From NCBI GenBank assembly GCA_023420935.1, contig JAEZUR010000076.1:1-27037 (forward strand): DNA of 27,037 bases, read 5' to 3'. The DNA is from Bacillota bacterium (GTDB lineage Bacteria; Bacillota; Clostridia; Lachnospirales; Lachnospiraceae). The translations under genes and the position numbers were made by a program. Position 1 is the stretch's first letter; each line of letters begins with the position of its first letter. The notes under the pieces were generated by a model. The model was not told the origin of the DNA and did no database searches. It saw only the letters and a program-made list of their open reading frames with translations. Of the stretch, positions 9,163 through 17,648 are shown piece after piece.

Positions 9163-10527
9163 ATGATAAAACTACCAAAGAATTTTTTAGATAAAATGGA
9201 ACACTTGCTTGGTGATGAGTTTAGCGAATTTATAGCTAGCTACTCCAAACAAGTGCATGCGGGATTAAGAGTGAATACCTTAAAACTTACTCCTTGTGAG
9301 TTTGAAAAGATGAGTCCAATACCCTTGAAACCAATTCCCTGGGTGGAGAATGGATATTATTTTAGTGCGGACAAACAGCCTGCAAAACATCCTTACTATT
9401 ATGCAGGACTATATTATATACAGGAGCCTAGCGCAATGATACCAGCAAGCCTGTTACCAATTGAACCAGGCGATAAAGTACTGGATCTATGCGCTGCACC
9501 AGGCGGTAAGACAACAGAATTAGCTGCTAGATTAAATGGGAAAGGTGTACTAATCACCAATGATATCAGTAATTCAAGAGCCAAAGCCCTTCTTAAAAAT
9601 GTTGAACTTTTTGGAATTCGCAATGCAGTTGTAGTAAATGAAGCGCCAGAAAAATTAGCGAAAAATTTTACAGGTTATTTTGACAAGATATTAATTGATG
9701 CTCCATGTTCAGGCGAGGGTATGTTTCGAAAAGACCCTTCTATGATAAAGAGTTATGAAGAAAATGGAGTGGACTACTATAGTAGAATACAAAAAAATAT
9801 TGTACAACAAGCCGCCCAGATGTTAAAACCAGGCGGTATGCTTTTGTACTCAACTTGTACTTTTTCTCCAGAGGAGAATGAAGAAACCATACAATATTTG
9901 ATGGATCAATTTCCTGATTTTACAATAGTTTCTGTGAAACCAAAGGATGGTTTTTCTTATGGTCGTCCAGATTGGATTGACGGTTCAGAAAGTCTAAAGA
10001 ATGCAGTGAGAATCTGGCCACATAAGTCTGAGGGAGAAGGACATTTTGCAGCATTGTTAAAGCGAGAGGATGGAAGTGGCAAATCGCCCAAACTTCATAA
10101 ATGTTCTCCGGTTAAACTTTCCAAAGAAACAGAGAAATTTCTTGAGGAATTAAAGCTAGATATACCTAGAAATCAATTGGAATTACATGAGGACAGGTTA
10201 TATTTACTACCTACGGATACAGCAGATCTAAAAGGAATTCATGTGTTACGCAGTGGATTGTACCTTGGCGATATTAAGAAGAACCGATTTGAACCAAGTC
10301 AAGCTCTTGCGAATGCATTAAGGATTGATGAATATGAGAAAACGATTGAATTATCTGTTGAAGATGAGCGGGTTATTAAGTATTTAAAAGGGGAAACCAT
10401 AGAGATTGAAGATGAAAGTAAATCAGGTTGGCAGCTGATCTGTGTGGGCAGATTTCCACTTGGATGGGCGAAAGCAGATCGCGGTACATTAAAGAATAAA
10501 TATTATGCAGGCTGGAGATGGATGTAA
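9163..10527 (+). CDS. rsmF: RsmF/NOP2-Sun family rRNA cytosine-C5 methyltransferase
   Basis: This 454-residue SAM-dependent RNA m5C methyltransferase has motif I DLCAAPGGKTTELA (D108), motif IV DAPCSGEGMFRKDP with C182, and motif VI YSTCTFSPEENE with C232. These are the paired cysteines of the Sun/NOP2 family, one forming the covalent RNA adduct and one releasing it. The C-terminal third (from about residue 330), with GLYLGDIKKNRFEPS and GRFPLGWAKADRGTLKNKYY, matches the PUA-like RNA-binding module of RsmF/YebU-type enzymes. The likely target is a cytosine in 16S rRNA; the exact position is not predictable. The ribosome binding site is weak (TGGAATGAGAAA). The stop overlaps the next start as TAATG, so it is translationally coupled to the RsuA-type gene. 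Confidence 0.92.
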   Translation: MIKLPKNFLDKMEHLLGDEFSEFIASYSKQVHAGLRVNTLKLTPCEFEKMSPIPLKPIPWVENGYYFSADKQPAKHPYYYAGLYYIQEPSAMIPASLLPIEPGDKVLDLCAAPGGKTTELAARLNGKGVLITNDISNSRAKALLKNVELFGIRNAVVVNEAPEKLAKNFTGYFDKILIDAPCSGEGMFRKDPSMIKSYEENGVDYYSRIQKNIVQQAAQMLKPGGMLLYSTCTFSPEENEETIQYLMDQFPDFTIVSVKPKDGFSYGRPDWIDGSESLKNAVRIWPHKSEGEGHFAALLKREDGSGKSPKLHKCSPVKLSKETEKFLEELKLDIPRNQLELHEDRLYLLPTDTADLKGIHVLRSGLYLGDIKKNRFEPSQALANALRIDEYEKTIELSVEDERVIKYLKGETIEIEDESKSGWQLICVGRFPLGWAKADRGTLKNKYYAGWRWM

Positions 10528-11246
10528 TGGCAAAAAACATAAGGTTGGACAAATACCTTGCTGATATGGGGCTTGGTACAAGAACAGAAGTTAAGAGTTA
10601 TATACGAAAAGGTAGAGTCTGTGTAAATGAATTGGTTGAGAAAAATGGAGATACCAAGATAGCGGTTGAGACAGATCAGATTACCTTTGATGGAGAAGTG
10701 GTTGGATATGTTACAGAAGAGTATTATATGCTTAATAAACCAACCGGCGTAGTTTCTGCAACTAGTGATAACTTTTGTAAAACAGTCTTGGATCTGATTG
10801 AATCATCCGTACGTAAGGATTTATTTCCAGTTGGAAGATTGGATAAGGACACAGAGGGACTTTTACTCATTACCAATGATGGTGCATTGGCTCATCAATT
10901 ACTAAGTCCGAAAAAACATGTGAGCAAAGTGTATTATGCGGAAGTAGAAGGACGAGTAACAGAGGAAGATATTCGTTTATTTAAAGAAGGATTGGAAATT
11001 GGAGAAGATTTAATTGCGATGCCTGCAGATCTTGTGATTCTTGAGTCAGGTGATGTGTCGAAGATCGAGCTTACCATTTATGAAGGGAAATTTCACCAAG
11101 TAAAACGAATGTTTGAAGCAGTTGGCAAGACTGTGATATACTTAAAAAGACTATCCATGGGAGAATTGGTGTTAGATGAGAGTTTAAAACCAGGCCAGTA
11201 CCGTAATTTAACAGATGAGGAACTAAAAATGTTGAAGGATAGGTAA
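10527..11246 (+). CDS. RsuA/RluB/RluF-family rRNA pseudouridine synthase
   Basis: The protein has 239 residues. An N-terminal S4 RNA-binding domain (IRLDKYLADMGLGTRTEVKSYIRKGRVCVNE) precedes the catalytic pseudouridine synthase domain with GRLDKDTEGLLLITNDG, where D106 is the catalytic Asp. KFHQVKRMFEAVGKTVIYLKR is the usual late motif. Length and layout fit RsuA (16S rRNA pseudouridine 516) best, but the subfamily cannot be separated from RluB/E/F by eye. ATG 10518 is also in frame; 10527 is preferred because it overlaps the RsmF stop (TAATG) and lies 9 nt after GGAG (10514-10517). Confidence 0.9.
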   Translation: MAKNIRLDKYLADMGLGTRTEVKSYIRKGRVCVNELVEKNGDTKIAVETDQITFDGEVVGYVTEEYYMLNKPTGVVSATSDNFCKTVLDLIESSVRKDLFPVGRLDKDTEGLLLITNDGALAHQLLSPKKHVSKVYYAEVEGRVTEEDIRLFKEGLEIGEDLIAMPADLVILESGDVSKIELTIYEGKFHQVKRMFEAVGKTVIYLKRLSMGELVLDESLKPGQYRNLTDEELKMLKDR

Positions 11247-11297
11247 GAAGTAGCTTGCATGGTTACAAGATTGTATTAAAAAATGATAGGAGTTAAC

Positions 11298-11945
11298 ATG
11301 TTAGAAAATACAAAAGCAGTAATTTTTGATTTAGATGGAACCTTAGTAGATTCTATGTGGATGTGGAAAGATATCGATATAGAATATCTTGGACAGTTTG
11401 GAATTGAACTGCCACAAAATTTACAGATAAAAATTGAAGGAATGAGCTTTTCGGAAACGGCTGCATATTTCAAAGAAAAATTTATGTTACCAGATCCAAT
11501 CAGTAAGATTAAAGATGATTGGAATAGCATGGCAAGAGATAAATATGCCAATGAAGTGCCTATGAAACAGGGAGCAGTGGATTTCTTAAAGTATTTAATA
11601 GAATTGGATATCAAAACTGGGATAGCAACTAGCAATTCTATTGAACTAGTAAGGTTAATATTAAAAGCTCATAATATTGAACAGTATTTTGACTCCATAC
11701 ACACTTCTTGTGAAGTGGAGAAAGGCAAACCAGCTCCAGATATATATCTTTTAGTGGCGAAGGATTTAGAAGTTTTACCTGAGGAATGTTTGGTGTTTGA
11801 AGATATCATACAGGGGATTATGGCTGGGAAAAATGCTGGTATGAGAGTATGTGCAGTATATGATGATTATTCAAAAGATACGGATGATGAGAAGATTAAG
11901 TTAGCTGATTATTATATTCAGGAGTTTTCAGAAATTGTAAGATAA
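11298..11945 (+). CDS. HAD-superfamily hydrolase, beta-phosphoglucomutase-like subfamily IA
   Basis: This 215-residue protein has all four HAD motifs: VIFDLDGTLVDS (nucleophile D11, acid/base D13), IATSNS (motif II), the motif III lysine in EKGKPAPDIYL, and VFEDIIQGIMAGKNAGM (motif IV acidic residues). The helical cap between motifs I and II is the subfamily IA type. It should act as a phosphatase or phosphomutase on a small phosphorylated metabolite; the substrate is unknown. The frame is open from 11283, but AGGAG at 11288-11292 places the start at ATG 11298. It sits between rRNA-modification genes, possibly by operon convenience. Confidence 0.88.
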   Translation: MLENTKAVIFDLDGTLVDSMWMWKDIDIEYLGQFGIELPQNLQIKIEGMSFSETAAYFKEKFMLPDPISKIKDDWNSMARDKYANEVPMKQGAVDFLKYLIELDIKTGIATSNSIELVRLILKAHNIEQYFDSIHTSCEVEKGKPAPDIYLLVAKDLEVLPEECLVFEDIIQGIMAGKNAGMRVCAVYDDYSKDTDDEKIKLADYYIQEFSEIVR

Positions 11946-11995
11946 TGTTTACTACCTGATAGGAAACGTGCATTAGCACATAGATTGGAGTTATA

Positions 11996-14041
11996 ATGTT
12001 AAATGATTTTTTACCAATTAGTAGAAAAGATATGCAAAAACGAGGTATTTCTCAGTTAGATTTTGTATATGTAATTGGTGACGCGTATGTAGATCACCCT
12101 TCCTTTGGCCCTGCAATTATTAGTAGAATACTTGAAAGTCATGGTTATTCTGTCGGAATCATTGCACAGCCCAACTGGAAAGATGATAAGAGTATTACAA
12201 TCCTTGGAGAACCTAGATTAGGATTTTTAGTGAGTGGCGGAAATATGGATTCTATGGTCAATCATTTTACTGCTGCGAAGAAAAGAAGACATCAAGATGC
12301 ATATACTCCTGGTGGTGTTATGGGGAAACGCCCAGATCGTGCCACCACGGTATATTGTAATTTAATTCGCAAATCTTACAAAAATAGCCCCATCATTATA
12401 GGCGGTATCGAAGCAAGTCTTAGAAGATTGGCTCATTATGATTATTGGAGCGATTCTGTTCGTAGATCTATTTTATTAGATTCAAGTGCAGATTTAATCT
12501 CGTACGGTATGGGGGAACACTCCATTATAGAGATAGCAGATGCTCTTCAAAGTGGAATCCATATTTCAGATATTACATTTATTAATGGAACAGTATATAA
12601 AACAAGAGATATTTCTTCGGTTTATGATGGTGTGATGCTTCCTGATTTTGAACAGATATGTTCTAGTAAAGAGAAATTTGCCAGAAGTTTTTATATGCAA
12701 TATTGTAATACCAATGCAATAACAGGAAAGCGATTAATTGAGAAATATAAAGAAACGGAATATGTAGTACAGAATCCACCTGCCGACCCACTTTCCCAAG
12801 AGGAAATGGACTCGGTTTATGGACTTTCTTATATGAGAACCTATCATCCTAGTTATGAAAAAGACGGTGGTATTCCAGCCATTAGTGAGCTACGATTTAG
12901 TTTGGTAAGTAATCGTGGTTGTTTTGGTGGCTGTAGTTTCTGTGCATTAACCTTTCATCAAGGAAGAATGATTCAGACAAGAAGTCATGATTCTATCATA
13001 GAAGAAGCACAGGTAATCACGCAGGAGAAAGATTTTAAAGGATATATCCATGATGTTGGTGGCCCTACGGCTAATTTTCGCCATAATTCCTGTGAGAAGC
13101 AGATGACCAAGGGAGTCTGTTCTGAGAAACAATGTTTGTTTCCTAAGCCTTGTAATAACTTAATAATTGATCATTCTGATTATTTGAAATTATTACGTAA
13201 GCTTCGTAAACTTCCCAAAGTTAAGAAAGTGTTTGTTCGTTCGGGTATCCGTTTTGACTACTTAATGTATGACAAGGACGATTCATTTCTTAGAGAGCTT
13301 TGCGAGCATCATGTAAGTGGTCAATTAAAAGTAGCGCCAGAGCACATAAGTGACAAAGTATTAAGTCGAATGGGTAAACCAGATAAAGCAGTATACGAAC
13401 AATTTATTCAAAAGTATAATAAAGTAAATAAAGAACAAGGTAAAAATCAGTTTGTGGTACCATATTTAATGTCATCTCACCCAGGATCTACTATGAAAGA
13501 AGCAGTAGCTCTGGCAGAATACATTAGAGATCTAGGGTACATGCCAGAACAGGTACAAGATTTTTATCCAACGCCTTCCACCATATCAACATGCATGTAT
13601 TATACAGGGCTTGATCCAAGAACCTTGGAAAAAGTATATGTTCCGAAATCAGCACATGAAAAGGAAATGCAACGAGCACTGATACAATATCGGAATCCAA
13701 AAAATTATGAATTAGTTGAAGAGGCACTTAAAATAGCACATCGCACTGATTTAATTGGTTTTGATAAAAAATGTTTAATTCGACCAAGAAATTTTAATCA
13801 GAACAAGCCAGATAAAACGGATACAGGCAAAAATAAATTAAGTAAGAATCAGTCAAATAAAAATCAAGCAAGTAAGAATCAAATGAGTAAGAGTCAACCA
13901 GGTAAAAGCCAAACAAGTAAGAGTCAACCAGGTAAAAGCCAAACAAGTAAGAGTCAAACAATTAATAACCAAACTAATAAAAATCAGTCTATGACTAAGA
14001 AAAAAACGATTCGAAATGTACACAAAGGAAGAGCGAAGTAA
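11996..14041 (+). CDS. YgiQ-family radical SAM protein with repetitive C-terminal tail
   Basis: The protein has 681 residues and opens with LPISRKDMQKRG, characteristic of the YgiQ family. An N-terminal B12-binding-like region is followed by the radical SAM cluster loop C309-x3-C313-x2-C316 (RGCFGGCSFCAL), which binds a 4Fe-4S cluster, and by family-specific Cys-rich and LKVAPEH segments. The biochemical role of YgiQ proteins is not firmly known. The last 70 or so residues are an Asn/Gln/Ser/Lys low-complexity tail, including an exact duplication of SKSQPGKSQT, ending in a basic RNVHKGRAK. The tail looks like a disordered extension, possibly RNA-binding. The start has TTGGAG 5 nt upstream. 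Confidence 0.9.
   Translation: MLNDFLPISRKDMQKRGISQLDFVYVIGDAYVDHPSFGPAIISRILESHGYSVGIIAQPNWKDDKSITILGEPRLGFLVSGGNMDSMVNHFTAAKKRRHQDAYTPGGVMGKRPDRATTVYCNLIRKSYKNSPIIIGGIEASLRRLAHYDYWSDSVRRSILLDSSADLISYGMGEHSIIEIADALQSGIHISDITFINGTVYKTRDISSVYDGVMLPDFEQICSSKEKFARSFYMQYCNTNAITGKRLIEKYKETEYVVQNPPADPLSQEEMDSVYGLSYMRTYHPSYEKDGGIPAISELRFSLVSNRGCFGGCSFCALTFHQGRMIQTRSHDSIIEEAQVITQEKDFKGYIHDVGGPTANFRHNSCEKQMTKGVCSEKQCLFPKPCNNLIIDHSDYLKLLRKLRKLPKVKKVFVRSGIRFDYLMYDKDDSFLRELCEHHVSGQLKVAPEHISDKVLSRMGKPDKAVYEQFIQKYNKVNKEQGKNQFVVPYLMSSHPGSTMKEAVALAEYIRDLGYMPEQVQDFYPTPSTISTCMYYTGLDPRTLEKVYVPKSAHEKEMQRALIQYRNPKNYELVEEALKIAHRTDLIGFDKKCLIRPRNFNQNKPDKTDTGKNKLSKNQSNKNQASKNQMSKSQPGKSQTSKSQPGKSQTSKSQTINNQTNKNQSMTKKKTIRNVHKGRAK
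13886..13945 (+). repeat. Two perfect 30-nt tandem repeats coding SKSQPGKSQT
   Basis: Units 13886-13915 and 13916-13945 are identical, in frame, and followed by a partial third copy. They lie in a wider region (about 13840-13990) of degenerate SKNQ/NKNQ codons. Confidence 0.92.
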
Positions 14042-14077
14042 ATGTAGATACGCTGTAACACAGCAGACAGGAGTCAC

Positions 14078-15037
14078 ATGAAACTGATAACGGTAAATGA
14101 AAACGAAGCAGGACAACGTTTAGATAAATTATTAAGTAAGTATTTAAATTTGGCACCTAAAAGTTTTATCTATAAAATGCTTCGTAAAAAAAATATAACA
14201 CTAAATGGGAAAAAGGCTGAGGGAACAGAGCACCTTTTAGTAAATGATGAAATTAAATTATTTCTAGCAGATGAAACCATTGACAAATTCAGTCAAGTTC
14301 AGGTTACAAAAGTAGAAACAGATTTAGACATCGTTTATGAAGATGCTAATATCCTACTAATTAACAAGCCAGCCGGATTACTTTCTCAAAAAGCGCAAAA
14401 AGATGATATATCATTAGTCGAGCATCTAACCTCATACTTATTGGATACCAATCAACTGACAGAAGAGGACTTGAAAAGTTTTCGTCCAGGAATATGTAAT
14501 CGTCTAGATCGAAACACAAGTGGGCTAATCATAGCAGGTAAATCGTTAATAGGGTTACAAACCATGGGTGAATTGATAAAAAATAGAAACTTAGATAAGT
14601 ATTATCGATGTATCGTAAAAGGTTGCATCACAGAAAAGCAAAAAATAGAAGGTTACTTATATAAGAACCAGAGTCATAACAAAGTAATTGTAACCAAGGA
14701 ACCAGTAGAAGGCTCAGACTTTATTAAAACAGAATATGAACCCCTATCATGTAATGGAGAATATACTCTTCTTAGAGTAAAGTTAATCACAGGACGTTCC
14801 CATCAAATTCGTGCGCATCTACAAAGTATCGGACATCCAATCATAGGTGATGGAAAATATGGAGATGTTCTTGCTAATAAATACTTTAAGAAAAATTATA
14901 AGTTAAAACATCAACTTCTCCATGCGATGGAGTTGCATTTTCATCCGATTAGCGGTGAATTAGAAGCTATCTCAGGAAAAGTATTTACGGCGCCATTGCC
15001 GGGGTACTTTGAGGAGATTATACATGGGATTTTCTAA
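14078..15037 (+). CDS. RluA-family pseudouridine synthase (RluC/RluD-like)
   Basis: The protein has 319 residues. An N-terminal S4 domain (AGQRLDKLLSKYLNLAPKSFIYKMLRKKNITLNGK) precedes the catalytic domain with CNRLDRNTSGLIIAGKS, where D144 is the catalytic Asp. It also has the family segments LDIVYEDANILLINKPAGLLSQ and TGRSHQIRAHLQSIGHPIIGDGKYG. It isomerises uridine in 23S rRNA, or possibly other RNAs; the target is not determinable. AGGAG at 14069-14073 sets the start. It follows the YgiQ gene by 36 nt, a space containing a small GCTGT/ACAGC hairpin. It is the third RNA-modification enzyme in this stretch. Confidence 0.92.
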   Translation: MKLITVNENEAGQRLDKLLSKYLNLAPKSFIYKMLRKKNITLNGKKAEGTEHLLVNDEIKLFLADETIDKFSQVQVTKVETDLDIVYEDANILLINKPAGLLSQKAQKDDISLVEHLTSYLLDTNQLTEEDLKSFRPGICNRLDRNTSGLIIAGKSLIGLQTMGELIKNRNLDKYYRCIVKGCITEKQKIEGYLYKNQSHNKVIVTKEPVEGSDFIKTEYEPLSCNGEYTLLRVKLITGRSHQIRAHLQSIGHPIIGDGKYGDVLANKYFKKNYKLKHQLLHAMELHFHPISGELEAISGKVFTAPLPGYFEEIIHGIF

Positions 15038-15063
15038 TTAGTTAATAAAGGCAAGGTTGTGTT

Positions 15064-15250
15064 CATGAATCTTGTTGAATATCGATTCATTTGGTCGCCT
15101 TACCTTCCTAGGCATGTTCGCTTTTGAGCCTCAAAGCGTAGTGGAAATGCCGCTTAAGCAGGCGCCATTTCCACCTGAGTCTCAAGTCGAACATAAGCGC
15201 CGTCGTCAGCCGGTCTTCCCAAGCTGAATCGATATCCAACCAGATTCATG
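15064..15250. repeat. 187-nt structured repeat element, copy 1
   Basis: It lies 27 nt after the RluA-type stop. Two 26-nt arms (15064-15089 and 15225-15250) pair at 24 positions around a 135-nt core. The core contains a stem ATGTTCG (15114-15120) with CGAACAT (15188-15194), and a hairpin 15141-15153 with 15162-15174 (12 of 13 pairs) with loop TTAAGCAG. A second copy of identical length is at 25103-25289. The arms and hairpin differ between copies but stay complementary. I recognise no known family. The active strand is uncertain: the minus strand turns one arm mismatch into a G-U pair. Confidence 0.88.
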
Positions 15251-15301
15251 CCTTTAAGGTTATCGTGATTAAACTTTTAAATTACAATTAAAGGAAATAT
15301 A

Positions 15302-15331
15302 TTGATATTGCGGAATTGGTACATGTATAAT
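15302..15331 (+). promoter_or_regulatory. Promoter of the small membrane protein gene
   Basis: TTGATA (15302-15307), an 18-nt spacer and an extended -10 TGTATAAT (TATAAT at 15326-15331) lie 34 nt before the start at 15365. Confidence 0.65.
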
Positions 15332-15364
15332 AATAGTATAAAGACAAAAAGGAGGTAAAACTTT

Positions 15365-15592
15365 ATGAAATCTATTATATCAAAGATATTCTTCGGATTA
15401 GGTATCGTGCTTTTGCTTTGCTTTTTTATTGGATTAGTATTAATAACGTATGATTATAATAAGAATGCCATGCATTCCTATGGATCTACGCCAGTATCTG
15501 TATACTATATCATTCACGCTATATTATTTTTACCAATAAGCATTGTATGCTTTACCATTGGAACACTCTTGCATTTAAAAACTAAACAATAA
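15365..15592 (+). CDS. Small two-helix membrane protein of unknown function
   Basis: This 75-residue protein has two hydrophobic segments, about residues 8-28 (FFGLGIVLLLCFFIGLVLI) and 47-68 (YIIHAILFLPISIVCFTIG). They are joined by a short polar loop with NKNAMHSYGSTP, and the protein ends in a basic tail. No family is recognised. Coding status is supported by a near-perfect ribosome binding site (AAGGAGGT, about 8 nt upstream), its own promoter, and plausible codon use. It stands alone between two palindromic elements (15064-15250 and 15618-15760). Confidence 0.78.
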   Translation: MKSIISKIFFGLGIVLLLCFFIGLVLITYDYNKNAMHSYGSTPVSVYYIIHAILFLPISIVCFTIGTLLHLKTKQ

Positions 15593-15617
15593 CTATGATA
15601 AACCAATACGTAGATCT

Positions 15618-15760
15618 GGTAATTACACAATGTCGATTACGTAAATTACTTACGATATGCCGCATGCAATTCCGTAACGGAAGCTAAGCGAAGCGTTGAA
15701 GAGAAGGAATTGTATGCGGTATATCGTAAGTACGCAACCTAAATTCATTGTGTAATTACC
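15618..15760. repeat. 143-nt nested palindromic element (single copy)
   Basis: The outer arms GGTAATTACACAATG (15618-15632) and CATTGTGTAATTACC (15746-15760) pair perfectly over 15 bp. Inside, 15647-15673 pairs with 15706-15732 over 27 bp; the only two non-Watson-Crick positions are both G-U when read on the + strand. The apical loop is 32 nt. It begins 26 nt after the small membrane protein stop. There is no T-tract, so it is not a standard terminator. Confidence 0.88.
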
Positions 15761-15812
15761 TCAACACACTATATTAGTATACTTACAAACCAATGAGAAA
15801 GGAGTTAACGTT

Positions 15813-16346
15813 ATGCCGTCATGGAACTCTAGAGGTTTACGTGGCTCTACCTTAGAAGAATTAATCAATTTAACGAACACCAAATACCGTGATAACAAAT
15901 TAGCTCTGATTCAGAAGGTACCAACGCCTATCAAACCAATTAATATAGATAAAACTAGTCGACATATTACACTGGCGTATTTTGAACAAAAAAGTACAGT
16001 TGACTATATCGGGGTGGTTCAAGGGATTCCTGTTTGCTTTGATGCGAAAGAGTGTGCAGCCGAAAGCTTTCCCATTCATAATGTACATGAACATCAGATA
16101 GAATTTATGAAGGAATTTGAAGAACAGCAGGGTATTGCATTTCTTGTTCTGTTTTTCTCGAGTAAGAATTTGTTCTACTACCTTCCATTTGCAAAATTAT
16201 ATGAATTTTGGGAACGTGCACAAAATGGAGGGAAGAAAAGCTTTTCTTATGAAGAATTGGATCCCCATTATGAGATTTCCACCACAAACGGAGTTTTTGT
16301 TCATTATCTTGAAATGTTGAATATGGATTTAGAAAGCCGGGAATAA
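15813..16346 (+). CDS. recU: Holliday junction resolvase RecU
   Basis: This 177-residue protein matches RecU along its length: the N-terminal NSRGLRGSTLEELINLTNTKY, IQKVPTPIKPINID, then AYFEQKSTVDYIGVVQG with the metal-binding Asp and FDAKECAAESFPIHNVHEHQIEFM with the nuclease E/D-x-K type site, and FLVLFFSSKNLFYYLP. RecU cleaves four-way DNA junctions during recombination and chromosome segregation in Firmicutes. The ribosome binding site AAAGGAGTT supports ATG 15813. In many Firmicutes recU neighbours pbp1A; here it does not. Confidence 0.93.
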   Translation: MPSWNSRGLRGSTLEELINLTNTKYRDNKLALIQKVPTPIKPINIDKTSRHITLAYFEQKSTVDYIGVVQGIPVCFDAKECAAESFPIHNVHEHQIEFMKEFEEQQGIAFLVLFFSSKNLFYYLPFAKLYEFWERAQNGGKKSFSYEELDPHYEISTTNGVFVHYLEMLNMDLESRE

Positions 16347-16420
16347 AATTACATAGATTTAATTATTAAAGTTTATTATATTAAATAGGAACATTAAATA
16401 GTAAGATTTAAAAAGAGCAT

Positions 16421-16464
16421 AAAAAAGAACATAATGAAAAAAAGTAGAACACAAAAAAGAACAT
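16421..16464 (+). repeat. A-rich leader with repeated AAAAAAGAACAT
   Basis: The exact 12-mer AAAAAAGAACAT occurs at 16421-16432 and 16453-16464. Near-copies flank it (AAAAAGAGCAT at 16410, GGAACATTAAAT at about 16387). A TATAAT at 16473-16478 follows but lacks a clear -35. The region lies just upstream of the DEAD-box helicase gene. Confidence 0.5.
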
Positions 16465-16505
16465 TGTAAAAGTATAATAATAAACAAGAAAGAGAAAAAC
16501 CTACT

Positions 16506-17639
16506 ATGGATTTTAAAGAATTAAAGATCAGTCAGCCAATTATCGATGGCTTAAAGAAAGAAAAAATAACAACACCAACCAAAGTTCAAGAATCGGTTAT
16601 ACCTAAGATGATGGAACAGAAAGATTTAATTGTTCAATCAGAAACTGGATCAGGTAAAACCTTAGCTTATTTATTGCCAATGTTTGAACAAGTGCAACCA
16701 GTGGAAAAAGGAATGAAAGTACTAGTTTTGGTTCCTACCCATGAATTAGCGATGCAAGTTCATAAGCAAGTGGAGCGATTAGCGAAAAATTCTGGTATAG
16801 AAGTTACTTCGGCCACTATTTTTGGTGATGTTAATATTAATCGTCAGATAGAAACGTTAAAAGGAAAACAACAGATTATTATAGGAACCACTGGAAGAAT
16901 CTTAGAATTAATTAAGAAACGTAAAATTACAGCACATACCATAAAAACCATCGTGGTAGATGAAGCAGATAAAATGTTGGATAAGAATAATGTAGAAGGT
17001 GTTAAAGCTGTAATGAAATGCTGTATGAGAGACACTCAGTTAATCTTAGTGTCTGCAAGTATGAATAAAAGTACCATTTCAGTAGCAGAAACTCTTGCAA
17101 AGAATCCTGAAATTATCAGAACATCAGATACGTTAGTAATACCAAAAAATATTGAACACATTTACTTACTTGTAGAACGACGTGAGAAAATTGAGTATTT
17201 AAGAAAACTTGCCAAGAGCATAAAACCAAAGAAAGCCATGGTGTTTATTAATAAAGTAGCCGATATTGAAGAAGCCACACAGAAATTACAATATCATCAT
17301 TATAGAGCCGAGTGCATCCATGGATCCAATGTAAAACAAGATCGTAAGAAAGTAATGGACGATTTTAAATCAGGTAAGTTACAGTTCCTGATTGCAACAG
17401 ATATAGCAGCCAGAGGAATCCATGTAGAGGGAGTCTCTACCGTGTTTCATATTAGTATTCCAGAAGATCAAATGGACTACTTACACCGAGCAGGAAGAGC
17501 AGGAAGAGGACAAGAAAAAGGCTTAAGTATCCTATTAGTAACCAAAGAAGAACTAGCACGAGTAAAATCCTATCAAAAAGCCTTTGGAATCAACATTATA
17601 CAAAAGAAAATGTACCAAGGAAAAGTGGTAGGAAAATAA
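16506..17639 (+). CDS. DEAD-box ATP-dependent RNA helicase
   Basis: This 377-residue protein is a compact helicase core with almost no C-terminal extension. It shows the Q motif region (FKELKISQPIIDGLKKEKITTPTKVQ), motif I SETGSGKT, Ia VLVPTHELA, Ib TTGRILE, motif II VDEADKM, motif III as SAS (VSASMNKS) instead of the usual SAT, motif V TDIAARGIH, and motif VI HRAGRAGRG. It should unwind or remodel short RNA duplexes using ATP, in ribosome assembly, RNA decay or cold adaptation; the exact partner is unknown. The ribosome binding site is weak (AAGAGAAAAA). An imperfect terminator hairpin follows. Confidence 0.92.
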   Translation: MDFKELKISQPIIDGLKKEKITTPTKVQESVIPKMMEQKDLIVQSETGSGKTLAYLLPMFEQVQPVEKGMKVLVLVPTHELAMQVHKQVERLAKNSGIEVTSATIFGDVNINRQIETLKGKQQIIIGTTGRILELIKKRKITAHTIKTIVVDEADKMLDKNNVEGVKAVMKCCMRDTQLILVSASMNKSTISVAETLAKNPEIIRTSDTLVIPKNIEHIYLLVERREKIEYLRKLAKSIKPKKAMVFINKVADIEEATQKLQYHHYRAECIHGSNVKQDRKKVMDDFKSGKLQFLIATDIAARGIHVEGVSTVFHISIPEDQMDYLHRAGRAGRGQEKGLSILLVTKEELARVKSYQKAFGINIIQKKMYQGKVVGK

Positions 17640-17648
17640 TATAAAATA

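Noticed and set aside
11276..11635. 119-residue minus-strand open frame over the HAD gene
   Set aside because: The + strand frame has all HAD motifs and a ribosome binding site; the reverse frame has no family features.
13840..13990. CRISPR-like array
   Set aside because: The repeats are directly adjacent, in frame and coding; there are no unique spacers and no cas genes.
13853..14116. Minus-strand frame with repeated LAFTWLTLTC-like words
   Set aside because: It is only the reverse reading of the repetitive YgiQ tail.
15064..15250. rRNA, tRNA or tmRNA identity for the 187-nt element
   Set aside because: No cloverleaf, no T-psi-C or CCA features, and no ribosomal RNA words; the two copies differ mostly in paired positions.
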